Notes: generated by a model from the sequence alone, not told the origin. DNA of 64,000 bases from Legionella tucsonensis (GCF_001468035.1 NZ_LNZA01000001.1:2148231-2212230), one strand, 5' to 3'. Positions 55,715-64,000 are shown, numbered from the stretch's first letter. Translations and numbers: made by a program.

Positions 55715-56455
55715 ATGAAAAAATCAAAAATGGTAAATGAATTTGCTATGCCAGCACCTCGATGGATAAGAACCTACCCTTGTGGACCATATCGATTTAT
55801 CAATCGAGAATTTCTCATAATCACTTACGAAACCTCCGCCGAGTTGCTTGAAGATATATTGCCGCCTGGGCTGGAACTACTTGAACCTCATGTGAAATTT
55901 GAATTCATTAGGATGCCAGACTCAACAGGCTTTGGTGATTATACGGAATCTGGGCAAGTAATTCCGGTTCGACATAAAGGAGAAGAAGGAGGATTCACTA
56001 TCTCGATGTTTCTTGATTGTCATGCACCTATTGCGGGTGGTCGAGAGATTTGGGGATTTCCAAAAAAACTGGCCAAACCAAAATTATTTGTTGAGGAAGA
56101 TGTATTAATCGGTTTGCTTGATTATGGCAGCTTACGAATTGCCACTGCAACTATGGGATATAAACACCATGAACTGGATGCTGAAACAATATTAAATTCT
56201 ATGAAAAAGCCTACCTTTCTTTTAAAAAATATACCCGGAGTTGATGGTAATCCTCAGATTAATCAGCTCACTAAAACCTATCTAGAGGATGTAACCGTTA
56301 AAGGAGCTTGGACTGGGCCTGGTAGTTTGGAACTACACCCCCATGCATTGGCTCCAATCGCTGAGTTTCCCGTTAAAAAAATTGTATCGGTGGTGCATTT
56401 TATTACTGATTTAACCTTACCTTACGGCACTGTGGCCGAGGATTATTTGAGTTAG
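55715..56455 (+). CDS. adc: Acetoacetate decarboxylase
   Basis: 246 residues. Schiff-base enzyme converting acetoacetate to acetone and CO2. The active-site segment GGREIWGFPKKLAKPKL supplies the Schiff-base Lys (K117) and its neighbour K118; the PPGLELLEPHVKFEFI and GGFTISMFLDCHAPI regions also match. AAGGAAGG precedes the ATG. The broken patatin gene follows 50 bp later. In Legionella, adc, patatin (patD) and 3-hydroxybutyrate dehydrogenase (bdhA) genes relate to storage-polymer metabolism; no bdhA is seen here. Confidence 0.93.
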   Translation: MKKSKMVNEFAMPAPRWIRTYPCGPYRFINREFLIITYETSAELLEDILPPGLELLEPHVKFEFIRMPDSTGFGDYTESGQVIPVRHKGEEGGFTISMFLDCHAPIAGGREIWGFPKKLAKPKLFVEEDVLIGLLDYGSLRIATATMGYKHHELDAETILNSMKKPTFLLKNIPGVDGNPQINQLTKTYLEDVTVKGAWTGPGSLELHPHALAPIAEFPVKKIVSVVHFITDLTLPYGTVAEDYLS

Positions 56456-56504
56456 GTTATGTACGCATCAGTAAACACTTTGCTATGTCGATAGGGAGAT
56501 TGCA

Positions 56505-56948
56505 ATGTCGAAAAGAAAAAAATAAATCCAGCCCTGCAGGGTGGGACGCTCATGGAGCGTTTACCTGGGGTTTATTAGATAAACTTCTTGAATCAAAGTT
56601 ATTTACTATCGAAGGTATTTCCGCAACCAGTACCAGAAGTATGAATGCAGCTGAAATTGATGGAGAGTTTTATTGGGATGGAGGATATTTGGGGAGTCTT
56701 GCTATTTTCCCTTTAATTTATCAAACAAGTTGTAGAGATATCTTGACGAAAATTTGCGTGACTTCCCGCTTTCAACCGTCTATTCTCCTGATTGGGAGTT
56801 TTTAATAACCCTGCGTGATTTGAGGAGACAGGAAGCAAGCTATAGGATTGAAAAGAATTACGACAATATTGGAAAAAAATCCACTATTGATTTTACTGAA
56901 TGGTTATCAGGAAAAATATTTACTACGAAGTACCTTTCCGAGGGATAA
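56505..56948 (+). pseudogene. Broken patatin-like phospholipase gene (PatD-type)
   Basis: Starts at an ATG with GGGAG upstream: MSKRKK then a stop caused by slippage in an A-run. Shifted frames then give pieces of a patatin: LQGG before the break, AHGAFTWGLLDKLLESKLF, IEGISATSTRSMNAAEID (the GxSxG nucleophile elbow is altered), then DGEFYWDGGYLGSLAIFPLI with the DGG motif, and in a third frame SPDWEFLITLRDLRRQEA and a C-terminal tail. Much of the middle is missing. At least three frame changes plus a deletion make it non-functional. Cotranscription with adc is likely. Confidence 0.85.
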
Positions 56949-56951
56949 AAA

Positions 56952-57947
56952 ATGGATCCGGTTACACATGCAGTCTTAGGGGCTGCTTGTTCTCAGGCAG
57001 TTTTATACAAACAAGATAAGCAGAATGCGTGGCTTGTGGGTGGCTTAGCAGCACTAGCACCGGATTTGGACATCTTCATTCGGGCGTCAGGCAATCCGAT
57101 GCTCTTTTTTCTTTATCACCGCCACTTCACCCACTCTCTAATTTTTATTCCAATAGGCGCTTTAATCGTTACTTTAGCCTTACTCATTTTTAAACGTTTT
57201 CGAATAAATTGGAAATACACGTTCTTCGCAGCTTTGATAGGCTATGCAACCCATGGGCTACTCGATGCCTGTACTACTTATGGAACAGTTTTGTTTTGGC
57301 CGTTTTCAGATACCAGGGTAAGTTGGGATATTGTTTCTATTATTGATCCCTTTGTCACTGTACCTTTATGTTTAGGAGTAGTCTCCACTCTTGTCTTTAA
57401 TAAAAGAAAGCCTGTGATTATTGCTTTAATACTCGTAAGTTCATTTATGCTATTTAATATAGTTCAACATTATCGGGCAATAACAGTCGTTCATGATGAG
57501 CTTGCCAAACTCCAGTTAAATGTGAAAAAAGTTGGCGTGTTTCCTAAATTCTTAAGTTCAACACTGTGGAGGGGAATTGCATTAGCGGATAATCGCTTGT
57601 ATGTTATTGATGCTTCAGCTCCGCTTTTCAAAAAATCAAGTACTCAGTTTATGAGAAGTTTTCCTCATTTTTCCTCCCAAGAATTACCCGATTATGTCAA
57701 AGACTCTCCTTCGTTATTGCGAGATTTTATTATCTTTAACTGGTTTACCGATAACTACCTCATTTTCGTTAATAATAAACCACTACTGCTCGCTGATGGA
57801 CGGTTTTTAATAGATGCCAATGCTACTATAGCACTTTGGGGCATCCAATTTTTACCTAACCAACTGCATGTGAATGAACTGAATTCTATACATATAGAGA
57901 ACTACAAATTCAGTAAAAACCATGAGCTGCCCGCATCAAATTATTAG
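56952..57947 (+). CDS. YdjM-like membrane-bound metal-dependent hydrolase
   Basis: 331 residues. Begins MDPVTHAVLGAACSQAV, with ALAPDLDIF, YHRHFTHSLIF and GYATHGLLDACTTYGTVLFW, the His/Asp motifs of the YdjM (LexA-binding inner-membrane hydrolase) family. About four membrane helices in the N-terminal ~180 residues; a soluble C-terminal domain follows. Physiological substrate unknown. Starts three bases after the patatin remnant ends. Confidence 0.88.
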   Translation: MDPVTHAVLGAACSQAVLYKQDKQNAWLVGGLAALAPDLDIFIRASGNPMLFFLYHRHFTHSLIFIPIGALIVTLALLIFKRFRINWKYTFFAALIGYATHGLLDACTTYGTVLFWPFSDTRVSWDIVSIIDPFVTVPLCLGVVSTLVFNKRKPVIIALILVSSFMLFNIVQHYRAITVVHDELAKLQLNVKKVGVFPKFLSSTLWRGIALADNRLYVIDASAPLFKKSSTQFMRSFPHFSSQELPDYVKDSPSLLRDFIIFNWFTDNYLIFVNNKPLLLADGRFLIDANATIALWGIQFLPNQLHVNELNSIHIENYKFSKNHELPASNY

Positions 57948-58160
57948 CTATTTTTTATCTACATAAATTCGTCCATTGCAATTTACTGCATCCATTAAGA
58001 TTTATTTTATTAAGAATTGACGTCGAATCAAGGTAAATGACCTCCTTGGATTAATTGCTTATTTTATATTATTTATGATTTATTTTTAATTTATTTAATA
58101 ATTTCTTAATCAAATAGTTATATAATTTCGAGCAAACCATTAAATATTTAAACATTATCC

Positions 58161-59198
58161 ATGAGTAAAATTATTTTATTTATTCCTTTCACTGTTAGTG
58201 AGAATAATTTCTCTCTTTATATGAGAGCATTATCTTGGAGATACAATTCGAGATCGGACAGGGATAAAGTTCCAAGCATAGTAATGTATCGTCATCCTGA
58301 CGAAAATACAGAAGATTATGATGATTATCCGGAGGCTCAGTTTAATTTTACTCTGGAAAATTTAGACCACGATACAGTAATTTATATTCTTGCTGATGGA
58401 ACTGGAGATCCTCGTCATGTTGTAAATGTGAATCAAATCTATTATGAACACTTCTCACAAGAGCCTTATCAACTACCAATTGATGCAGTAGCCTGGCGGA
58501 TGAAACAATGTGGTCTGACACCTCAATTGGCTCAGAATCTGAAGGCAATTAATTTATTTATATGCGATGAGAATAATACAAACGATCAATTGGCTGCTTT
58601 TTTCGCGAGAGGTTTAGGTAAAAAATACAAAGAGGTCACGATCAATTATTATTCATCAACAGTTTATATACCTCAGTTAATATCACGCGATGGAATTGAT
58701 GATATAAAAAAACTAGCATGCTTACATATTCCTTCTCATGATGGGACAATAAAACTAGTTAAGGCGGGTTATGCCCATGACCATAAACATAAGTTAGAAA
58801 CTAGTGACGCATTCACACAGCAGGAAACCGCAACCCGTTCTGACTTGAAAAAATCTAAAGCACAATCATTACCTACCTTTAAAGAACTCGCCTCTATTGC
58901 AAATTCCATAAGTATTGAGGAAGCTTTTGATACAGAAAATACGCAGGTCAGTTCGGAACGAAAATCTCAATCACCAATTATAACATTCCCAGAGGATGAG
59001 CTAGATACAGGAAATGAAATTGACATTACAAAACAAGAAGAGCCTAAAAGAGAGTGTCAACACGCAACGCCAAGTACTGCTATTATTGTACGAGAAGATA
59101 GAAGTATTTTTTTCTTTTTTAAATGCGTTGATACAGACAAAAAAAATAAGGCAGACTTACATCCGAATGTTCCAACCATTGAACTACGTTTCGATTAA
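58161..59198 (+). CDS. Orphan protein, possible effector
   Basis: 345 residues, not recognised. Residues 1-175 look alpha/beta: strands IILFIPFT, DTVIYILADGTGD and INLFICDENN. The order of a strand ending near a Gly turn and a later strand ending in Cys recalls clan-CD (caspase-like) folds, but the His-Gly motif is absent. Residues ~195-310 are charged and disordered; the tail has FFFFKCVDTD and ends ELRFD. A 213-bp AT-rich gap precedes it. Standalone gene. Confidence 0.7.
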   Translation: MSKIILFIPFTVSENNFSLYMRALSWRYNSRSDRDKVPSIVMYRHPDENTEDYDDYPEAQFNFTLENLDHDTVIYILADGTGDPRHVVNVNQIYYEHFSQEPYQLPIDAVAWRMKQCGLTPQLAQNLKAINLFICDENNTNDQLAAFFARGLGKKYKEVTINYYSSTVYIPQLISRDGIDDIKKLACLHIPSHDGTIKLVKAGYAHDHKHKLETSDAFTQQETATRSDLKKSKAQSLPTFKELASIANSISIEEAFDTENTQVSSERKSQSPIITFPEDELDTGNEIDITKQEEPKRECQHATPSTAIIVREDRSIFFFFKCVDTDKKNKADLHPNVPTIELRFD

Positions 59199-59346
59199 TT
59201 AGGGGTAAAACCATTTTTTAATTCAAATATATAAACAAATATACTCATGATGCTTTGTTTAAAACCGATAATTAGAGATATAATTAAAGAGCGTTCTTAA
59301 TTATTTCAAGAATGAGTAAAATTATAACCATTATTATTGTGTGTTT

Positions 59347-59793
59347 ATGTTTCATATTGTTCTTTACCAGCCTGAAATTCCTCCAAATACGGGAAATATC
59401 ATTCGATTATGTGCCAATACCGGAGCAAAATTGCATCTAATCCACCCTCTTGGTTTTTCATTACAAGAAAAAGCATTAAGGCGCGCTGGTCTGGATTATC
59501 ACGAAGGGACTTCCATTGCTCAATATCAAAATTGGGAAACATTCATTCAGCAACATCATCAAAAAAGAATTTATACATTCAGTGCTAGAGCCGAAAAGTG
59601 TTACTCAACAGTTCAATATGCTGCAGAAGATATTTTTTTGTTTGGGCCAGAGTCCAACGGATTACCTAAAGAAATGTTACAAAAGTACACGTCGCTCTAT
59701 ATCCCAATGCGTGAGAATAATAGAAGCTTAAATCTTTCGAATGCCGTTGCTGTTATTTTATTTGAAGCATGGAGGCAATTGGATTTTGATTGA
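59347..59793 (+). CDS. trmL: tRNA (cytidine(34)-2'-O)-methyltransferase TrmL
   Basis: 148 residues. SPOUT-class methyltransferase for the wobble base of leucine tRNAs. Starts MFHIVLYQPEIPPNTGNIIR; other motifs are LHLIHPLGF, FLFGPESNGLPKEM and a C-terminal RSLNLSNAVAVILFEAWRQL knot segment. A GTG two codons earlier is also in frame. Near-complete match to remembered TrmL over its full length. Confidence 0.95.
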   Translation: MFHIVLYQPEIPPNTGNIIRLCANTGAKLHLIHPLGFSLQEKALRRAGLDYHEGTSIAQYQNWETFIQQHHQKRIYTFSARAEKCYSTVQYAAEDIFLFGPESNGLPKEMLQKYTSLYIPMRENNRSLNLSNAVAVILFEAWRQLDFD

Positions 59794-59827
59794 GTATTAA
59801 TAAAAATCCATCCTACTTATATTACTT

Positions 59828-60022
59828 TCATGGTTTAAAAAACAGATTATTTCTCTTCGTTACTATAACTGCATTCACTGCGGAATATAAGAAATCTTTA
59901 AGTGCTTTATTATCCGCGTCTTCACTTGCCTGTAGAATTATTTTTTGTTTTTTAAGCATCGAAGCTTGGCTGTTTCGCATTAAGCATTCCACATTTTTAT
60001 TGACAAGACGCCCAAAGATCAT
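59828..60022 (-). CDS. Uncertain small frame opposite trmL
   Basis: 64 residues with a charged, protein-like composition (MLKKQKIILQASEDADNKAL). A plus-strand frame (59790-60026) covers the same DNA but is rich in Leu/Phe/Ser and looks like a shadow. Neither has a good ribosome site and no family is recognised. Confidence 0.3.
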   Translation of the reverse strand: MIFGRLVNKNVECLMRNSQASMLKKQKIILQASEDADNKALKDFLYSAVNAVIVTKRNNLFFKP

Positions 60023-60062
60023 TTAAATTCACTTAATGGATAATTTGTGGATATAAATTCTG

Positions 60063-60797
60063 ATGCCGCATTTTTTAAAACTCTTAATAATGATATCACC
60101 TATCTTTATATCTTCATGCAATAAAAAATATGATGAGGGTCTCCTGTATTTCGCCACCGCAGCAGAATATCCACCTTTTGAATACAGCGAGCATGGAAAG
60201 ATAAAGGGTTTTGATATTGATCTGGCAAAACTAATTGCTAAGGAACTTGGAAAGAAAGCAGTTATTGACAATATGCAATTCAGTACTGTTCTTCCTGCGA
60301 TAAGCTCCGGACAAGATGACATTGCTATCGCGACAATCTCGGTTACTGATGCGAGAAGAGTCAATTTTGATTTCTCTGAACCCTATTATTTTGAAGGTAT
60401 GGCCTCTGTGTATCACCCCAATCATCCCGTCACAAAACCCAGCCAACTTGAAGGAAAAAAAGTGGCAGTCCAACTTGGAAGTATTATGGAAATTTGGTTG
60501 AAAGAACATTATCCTCAGATCGAAATTACTGCACTGGATAATAACAATCAGGCTGTTGAAGCATTAATTGCAGGCCATGTTGATGTCGTTTTAATGGATG
60601 GAGCCCAAGGTAAAATCTTCAGCAAAAAAAACGCAAAGCTCTCTTATTCTGTAATTGCTAAAGCAGATCATGGATATGCATTAGCTGTTAAAAAAGGCTC
60701 TCCGTTGACAATAAAGATTAATAAGGCGTTACAAAAACTTAAGGCAAATGGAGAAATTCAAAAACTAGAAAATATCTGGTTAAAGGATTCATTATGA
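60063..60797 (+). CDS. Amino-acid ABC transporter substrate-binding lipoprotein (ArtJ/HisJ type)
   Basis: 244 residues. Lipobox-like LIMISPIFISSC gives a lipidated Cys near residue 19. Type-3 solute-binding fold: YFATAAEYPPFEYSEHGKIK, GFDIDLAKLIAKELG, ISVTDARRVNFDFSEPY with ligand-contacting Arg, and DVVLMDGAQGKIF. Binds a polar amino acid such as arginine. No permease or ATPase gene is next to it. Its stop overlaps the following carbamoyltransferase as ATGA. Confidence 0.9.
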   Translation: MPHFLKLLIMISPIFISSCNKKYDEGLLYFATAAEYPPFEYSEHGKIKGFDIDLAKLIAKELGKKAVIDNMQFSTVLPAISSGQDDIAIATISVTDARRVNFDFSEPYYFEGMASVYHPNHPVTKPSQLEGKKVAVQLGSIMEIWLKEHYPQIEITALDNNNQAVEALIAGHVDVVLMDGAQGKIFSKKNAKLSYSVIAKADHGYALAVKKGSPLTIKINKALQKLKANGEIQKLENIWLKDSL

Positions 60798-61789
60798 ATA
60801 AATTAATTCAAAAACTTCTTCCTATTTGCAAAAAAACAGTTCTACCTGAAGCACTAGCCACCCAATCATCAGAAATAATCAATACATCATCTACGAAAAA
60901 AATAAAGCACTTCCTTACAGGAACTGAATTAACTACTGAAGAATTGAAGCATATTTTGGAAAAAGCGAAAGTGCTCAAACAAACGCCTTCCTTTTGCAGT
61001 CAATCTCTACTTAATAAAAGTCTTGCCATGATTTTTGAAAAGCCATCTTTTCGAACTCGTTTAAGTTTTACTATGGCCATCCAAAGTATGGGTGGAATAG
61101 CCATCGAAAGCGTGGGCAATACGCGAAAAAAGGAAACTCCGGCGGATATGGCTCGAGTTTTAAATGGTTATGCTGATTTTATTATGCTAAGAACCCATGC
61201 TGATGAGACTTTACTGGAAATGGCTGCTTATGCAAAAGTTCCCTTAATTAATGGTCTTTCAGCGTTGCATCATCCATGCCAAATTCTTGCCGATTTACTC
61301 AGTTTATGGGAACAATTCGGCTCACTTAAAGGGCTTACTGTTGCTTATATTGGTGATGGAAATAATATTCTTCATAGTTTGATGCTGCTTGCACCTCAAT
61401 TAGGAATAACGATTAATTACTGCTGCCCAAAATCCCTTCAGCCTAATAACTCGATTATCAAACAAGCACAAGGCATGAAAAAGGATATGATTTATAATTT
61501 TTCTAAACCTGAAGAAGCAGTTAAAAATGCAGATGCAGTCTATACCGACGTTTGGACAAGTATGGGCTTTGAAGATCAGAAAAATGATCAAGTCTTTCAA
61601 GGATTTCAGGTGAATGAAACCTTGATGTCTTATGCGAAGCCTGAAGCAGTATTTATGCATTGCATGCCCATGGAACGAGGAAAAGAAGTATCTGAGACTT
61701 TACCAGACAGCTCTGCCTCCATTATCTTTACGCAAAGTGAAAATAGAATGCATGTACAAAAAGCATTACTGTTATTTTTAAATTTATAA
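60794..61789 (+). CDS. argF: Ornithine carbamoyltransferase with variant active-site motifs
   Basis: 331 residues. Converts ornithine and carbamoyl phosphate to citrulline. The phosphate-binding motif reads MIFEKPSFRTRLSF (usual STRTR has Thr where Phe stands here), followed by MLRTHADETL, HHPCQILADL, YTDVWTSMG (ornithine motif) and FMHCMPMERGKEVS (usual HCLPAHRG). A ~35-residue N-terminal extension precedes the conserved fold; its ATG is fixed by overlap with the preceding gene. Coupling to an amino-acid-binding protein suggests arginine or citrulline use. N-acetyl- or N-succinyl-ornithine specificity is not excluded. Confidence 0.85.
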   Translation: MNKLIQKLLPICKKTVLPEALATQSSEIINTSSTKKIKHFLTGTELTTEELKHILEKAKVLKQTPSFCSQSLLNKSLAMIFEKPSFRTRLSFTMAIQSMGGIAIESVGNTRKKETPADMARVLNGYADFIMLRTHADETLLEMAAYAKVPLINGLSALHHPCQILADLLSLWEQFGSLKGLTVAYIGDGNNILHSLMLLAPQLGITINYCCPKSLQPNNSIIKQAQGMKKDMIYNFSKPEEAVKNADAVYTDVWTSMGFEDQKNDQVFQGFQVNETLMSYAKPEAVFMHCMPMERGKEVSETLPDSSASIIFTQSENRMHVQKALLLFLNL

Positions 61790-62198
61790 TCTATTTTTTC
61801 GTTGACTTTATCCGACTCTACCCAAATAAAAGGGGTAAAGCCCTTTATCCAATATAAATATGGCCGGAGTAAGAACTACACATATTTAAAAATATCCCTC
61901 TGATAAAGTAAATCCTATTTTCCAAAGCTTGAAAATAACAGAGAAACACCAATATTATGTAACATCGTCTGAACGTAATAGAACACATAGTTCAGAGGCT
62001 ACAACTAAAAATTTACATGAAAGCTTCAAGCTTAGATATCAAAATCAAAAGGGAGATTTTAAAAAGCGCTATTCTCAATAGTTTTTTATGAGAATCTTAA
62101 AGGAGCAAAGACTGAAGAAGAGGTAGGAATTAAAGAGGAACGCATTCAAGATATCAAATCATCTTCAATGGGAATAAAATTCTAGGGTATGTTGGCAG
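61790..62198. other. Gap holding a frame-shifted remnant
   Basis: No intact gene. The right two-thirds hold a decayed plus-strand coding remnant, listed separately. The first ~100 bases after the carbamoyltransferase stop are AT-rich with AAGGGGTAAAGCCCTTTA, a small palindrome-like run near 61831-61848 that may help end transcription. Confidence 0.4.
61892..62189 (+). pseudogene. Remnant of an unrecognised, effector-like gene
   Basis: One frame from ~61892 reads DKVNPIFQSLKITEKHQYY ... LRYQNQKGDFKKRYSQ, then stops. Shifting frame near 62078 continues with FYENLKGAKTEEEVGIKEER and IQDIKSSSMGIKF before a stop at ~62189. The two halves have similar charged composition, so this is probably the C-terminal end of a frameshifted gene whose front is lost. 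The EEEV-type tail is seen in Legionella proteins, from memory. Confidence 0.4.
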
Positions 62199-63083
62199 CT
62201 ATTTTTGCAATGCTTCAATTCTTTTTTCAAGCGGAGGATGGCTTGAAAAAAGAGCGAGCCAACTCCCATGGCCAGATATTTTCATGGTATTGAATGCAGG
62301 TGCGCGATCATCTGCTGGTGTTTTATCCATGAGTTGCTGCAAGCGTTGTAAGGCTTTTATCATTTTTTCTTTACCAACGTATTGCGCTGAACCTCTATCT
62401 GCCCGAAATTCGCGATAGCGCGAAAACCACATCACGATCATGGAGGCAAGAATTCCAAACAGTAATTCAAATAGAAGAGCGACACCATAATAAACGAAAC
62501 CGCCTTGTACCCCTTCATTATCTCTTCTGAAAAACTGCATCACAAAAAACGCAGCAACACGGGCAAAAAAGATTACAAAGGTATTTACCACACCTTGAAT
62601 TAAGGAGAGTGTTACCATATCGCCATTAGCGACATGAGAAATTTCATGTCCCAAAACACCTTGTATTTCTTCTTCATTCATTGCATTGAGCAATCCTGTT
62701 GAAACGGCCACAAGAGCCTTGTTTTTATTCCATCCTGTAGCAAAAGCATTGGGCTCTGGACTATCGTAGATTCCAACATCAGGCATTCCAATATTTCTTT
62801 TTTGTGCTAAAGATTTAACTTCATTCATTAACCACAATTCTGATTCAGTTGTTGGTTTCTCAATAAGTTGAACATTAAAAGCATGGATAGCCATCCATTT
62901 AGAAATAAAAAGCGAAATAAATGATCCTGTGAAACCAATAATTGCGGCAAAAATTAATAAAGCTTGATAATTTAAACCATATTGCGTCAAGTATGGGGCA
63001 ACGTTGAATAAACTTAGTATAAAAGAAATGACTAAAATTATGGCTAAGTTAGTCGCAAGAAATAAAACAATTCTTTTAAGCAT
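62199..63083 (-). CDS. htpX: Membrane zinc protease HtpX
   Basis: 294 residues. Heat-shock-linked M48 protease of membrane-protein quality control. Two N-terminal membrane segments, the zinc motif VLGHEISHVANGDMVTL, two more hydrophobic segments, and the third-ligand region SRYREFRADRGSAQYVG. Usual length. The C-terminus holds FSSHPPLEKRIEAL as in the family. Confidence 0.97.
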   Translation of the reverse strand: MLKRIVLFLATNLAIILVISFILSLFNVAPYLTQYGLNYQALLIFAAIIGFTGSFISLFISKWMAIHAFNVQLIEKPTTESELWLMNEVKSLAQKRNIGMPDVGIYDSPEPNAFATGWNKNKALVAVSTGLLNAMNEEEIQGVLGHEISHVANGDMVTLSLIQGVVNTFVIFFARVAAFFVMQFFRRDNEGVQGGFVYYGVALLFELLFGILASMIVMWFSRYREFRADRGSAQYVGKEKMIKALQRLQQLMDKTPADDRAPAFNTMKISGHGSWLALFSSHPPLEKRIEALQK

Positions 63084-63266
63084 AGCGTTATCCTCTTTTC
63101 TTAAACCTCTATTGTTTTCCTCTTCCTTATCTTAATTATAGATTGTTCTATGATTTTGGTAGTTTTTTTGTACACATTCTTTAGCATCATAATTTAATTT
63201 GGAATAATGGAACTAAATGTGCCATATTATAATCTGTTGTATTTCATGAATTAAAAGGAGTTCTTT

Positions 63267-63620
63267 ATGAGTTATGTGGATGGGTTTATTGCTGCAGTAC
63301 CAAAGGCAAATAAAGCACAATATATTGAACATGCAACAAAAGCTGCTGCGGTATTTAAAGAACATGGTGCCTTACAATTGGTTGAATGTTGGGGGGATGA
63401 TGTTCCAGAAGGAAAAATTACTTCTTTTCCAATGGCTGTACAGTGCAAAGAAGATGAAATAGTTGTTTTTTCATGGATTCTTTGGCCGTCCAAACAGGTT
63501 CGTGATGTGGGAATGAAAAAAGTCATGGAAGATCCTCGATTAAAACCAGATATTAATCCCATGCCTTTTGATGGTAAGCGTTTGATTTATGGAGGATTTA
63601 ATATAGTTGTTAATGTCTAA
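63267..63620 (+). CDS. DUF1428 family protein (YbaA-like)
   Basis: 117 residues. Starts MSYVDGFIAAVPKANKAQY, then EHGALQLVECWGDDVPEG, VFSWILWPSKQVRDVGMKKV and PMPFDGKRLIYGGF, the full set of DUF1428 motifs (dimeric alpha-beta barrel fold). AAAGGAG lies before the ATG. Function unknown in the family. Confidence 0.93.
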   Translation: MSYVDGFIAAVPKANKAQYIEHATKAAAVFKEHGALQLVECWGDDVPEGKITSFPMAVQCKEDEIVVFSWILWPSKQVRDVGMKKVMEDPRLKPDINPMPFDGKRLIYGGFNIVVNV

Positions 63621-63649
63621 CAGGATGCAACATCATCCGGAGAATTTAA

Positions 63650-64000
63650 ATGCCTGGTCCTTATAATACACATGTAATAGTGAATGTATTCCGCTCCATT
63701 GTTCAATTAGTATCTCAAAATCCAGAATTATTAAATACTCCTGGGGTTTTTCGAGTCGCAGCAGCAAAAGAAGAGACACAGAGATTACTTGATCAATTTA
63801 TCAATGAACAATTTGATATGGAGCTTCTAAGCCATTATGTGATGGAACAAAATAAAGTAGATAGTGAGCGATTTCATAATATCTTAGGAATGATACCTGC
63901 TGTTTTTAAAGACAGCCCCATACTAAATTCTACAGACAGCCAGCTGAGCATCTTCTCCCAAAGATTAAAATCTTTATTTAAGCCTCAAAAAGAAGAAAAA
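63650..64000 (+). CDS. RhoGAP-domain-like protein, N-terminal part (runs off the window), candidate effector
   Basis: 117 codons are visible; GGAG precedes the ATG by seven bases. The sequence NPELLNTPGVFRVAAAKEET resembles the RhoGAP box with GIFRxSG and its arginine finger (here R35), followed by a helix and LLSHYVMEQNKV. Legionella RhoGAP-like effectors would act on host Rho GTPases, but the rest of the domain is outside the window. It starts 29 bp after the DUF1428 gene. Confidence 0.6.
   Translation, partial: MPGPYNTHVIVNVFRSIVQLVSQNPELLNTPGVFRVAAAKEETQRLLDQFINEQFDMELLSHYVMEQNKVDSERFHNILGMIPAVFKDSPILNSTDSQLSIFSQRLKSLFKPQKEEK

Overview
The window looks like a chromosomal segment of a Legionella species (Legionellaceae, Gammaproteobacteria). 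The DNA is AT-rich. Housekeeping genes are collinear with gammaproteobacterial blocks (aroK-aroB-damX, pilMNOPQ, mraZ-rsmH-ftsL-ftsI-murE, etfBA-ald). Between them sit long orphan genes with eukaryote-like domains (ankyrin repeats, a VPS9-like Rab GEF core, a RhoGAP-like start, a J domain, papain and transglutaminase-like folds, a fungal-type GH72 enzyme). That mixture is typical of Dot/Icm effector-bearing Legionella. The genus is inferred from gene content and remembered protein similarity, not from a database search.

Layout. 1-1.5 kb: the start of a cellulose synthase operon read leftwards (bcsR, bcsQ, 5' part of bcsA). 1.6-4.3 kb: a large ankyrin protein. 4.4-5.4 kb: truD. 5.5-10.9 kb: galU-pgi-bcsC, an apparent operon linking UDP-glucose supply to cellulose export. 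11-12.6 kb: bcsG, which decorates cellulose with phosphoethanolamine. 12.8-25.9 kb: proC, damX-aroB-aroK, the type IV pilus assembly operon pilM-Q, a coiled-coil orphan, and PBP1A. 26.5-29.4 kb: ald and etfBA. 29.5-37.3 kb: accessory genes, including a J-domain membrane protein, a PAP2 phosphatase, a secreted C1 peptidase, an amidohydrolase, and a 939-aa protein with two possible cysteine-enzyme domains beside a small His-tailed partner. 37.5-45.5 kb: an M50 protease, pdxB, two tandem small exported proteins, and the dcw cluster. 46-50.8 kb: coaX, mltA and a fungal-type GH72 glucanosyltransferase. 50.8-51.8 kb: a decayed region. 51.8-55.5 kb: a VPS9-like protein, then a three-gene RiPP operon (Cys-rich repeat precursor, MNIO/DUF692 enzyme, DUF2063 partner). 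55.7-64 kb: adc with a broken patatin gene, a YdjM-like hydrolase, an orphan, trmL, a solute-binding protein coupled to an ornithine carbamoyltransferase, a second gene remnant, htpX, a DUF1428 protein and the start of a RhoGAP-like gene.

Strongest leads: the RiPP metallophore-like operon whose precursor carries about ten Lys-Gly-Lys-Asn-Gly-Cys type hexapeptides instead of the usual EGKCG motif; the VPS9-like protein; the possible two-headed cysteine-enzyme protein; the GH72 enzyme; and a dispersed family of GC-rich palindromic repeats (REP/BIME-like) recurring in at least six intergenic gaps, one of them inside the cell-division operon. No rRNA, tRNA, CRISPR array, complete insertion sequence or phage was seen.
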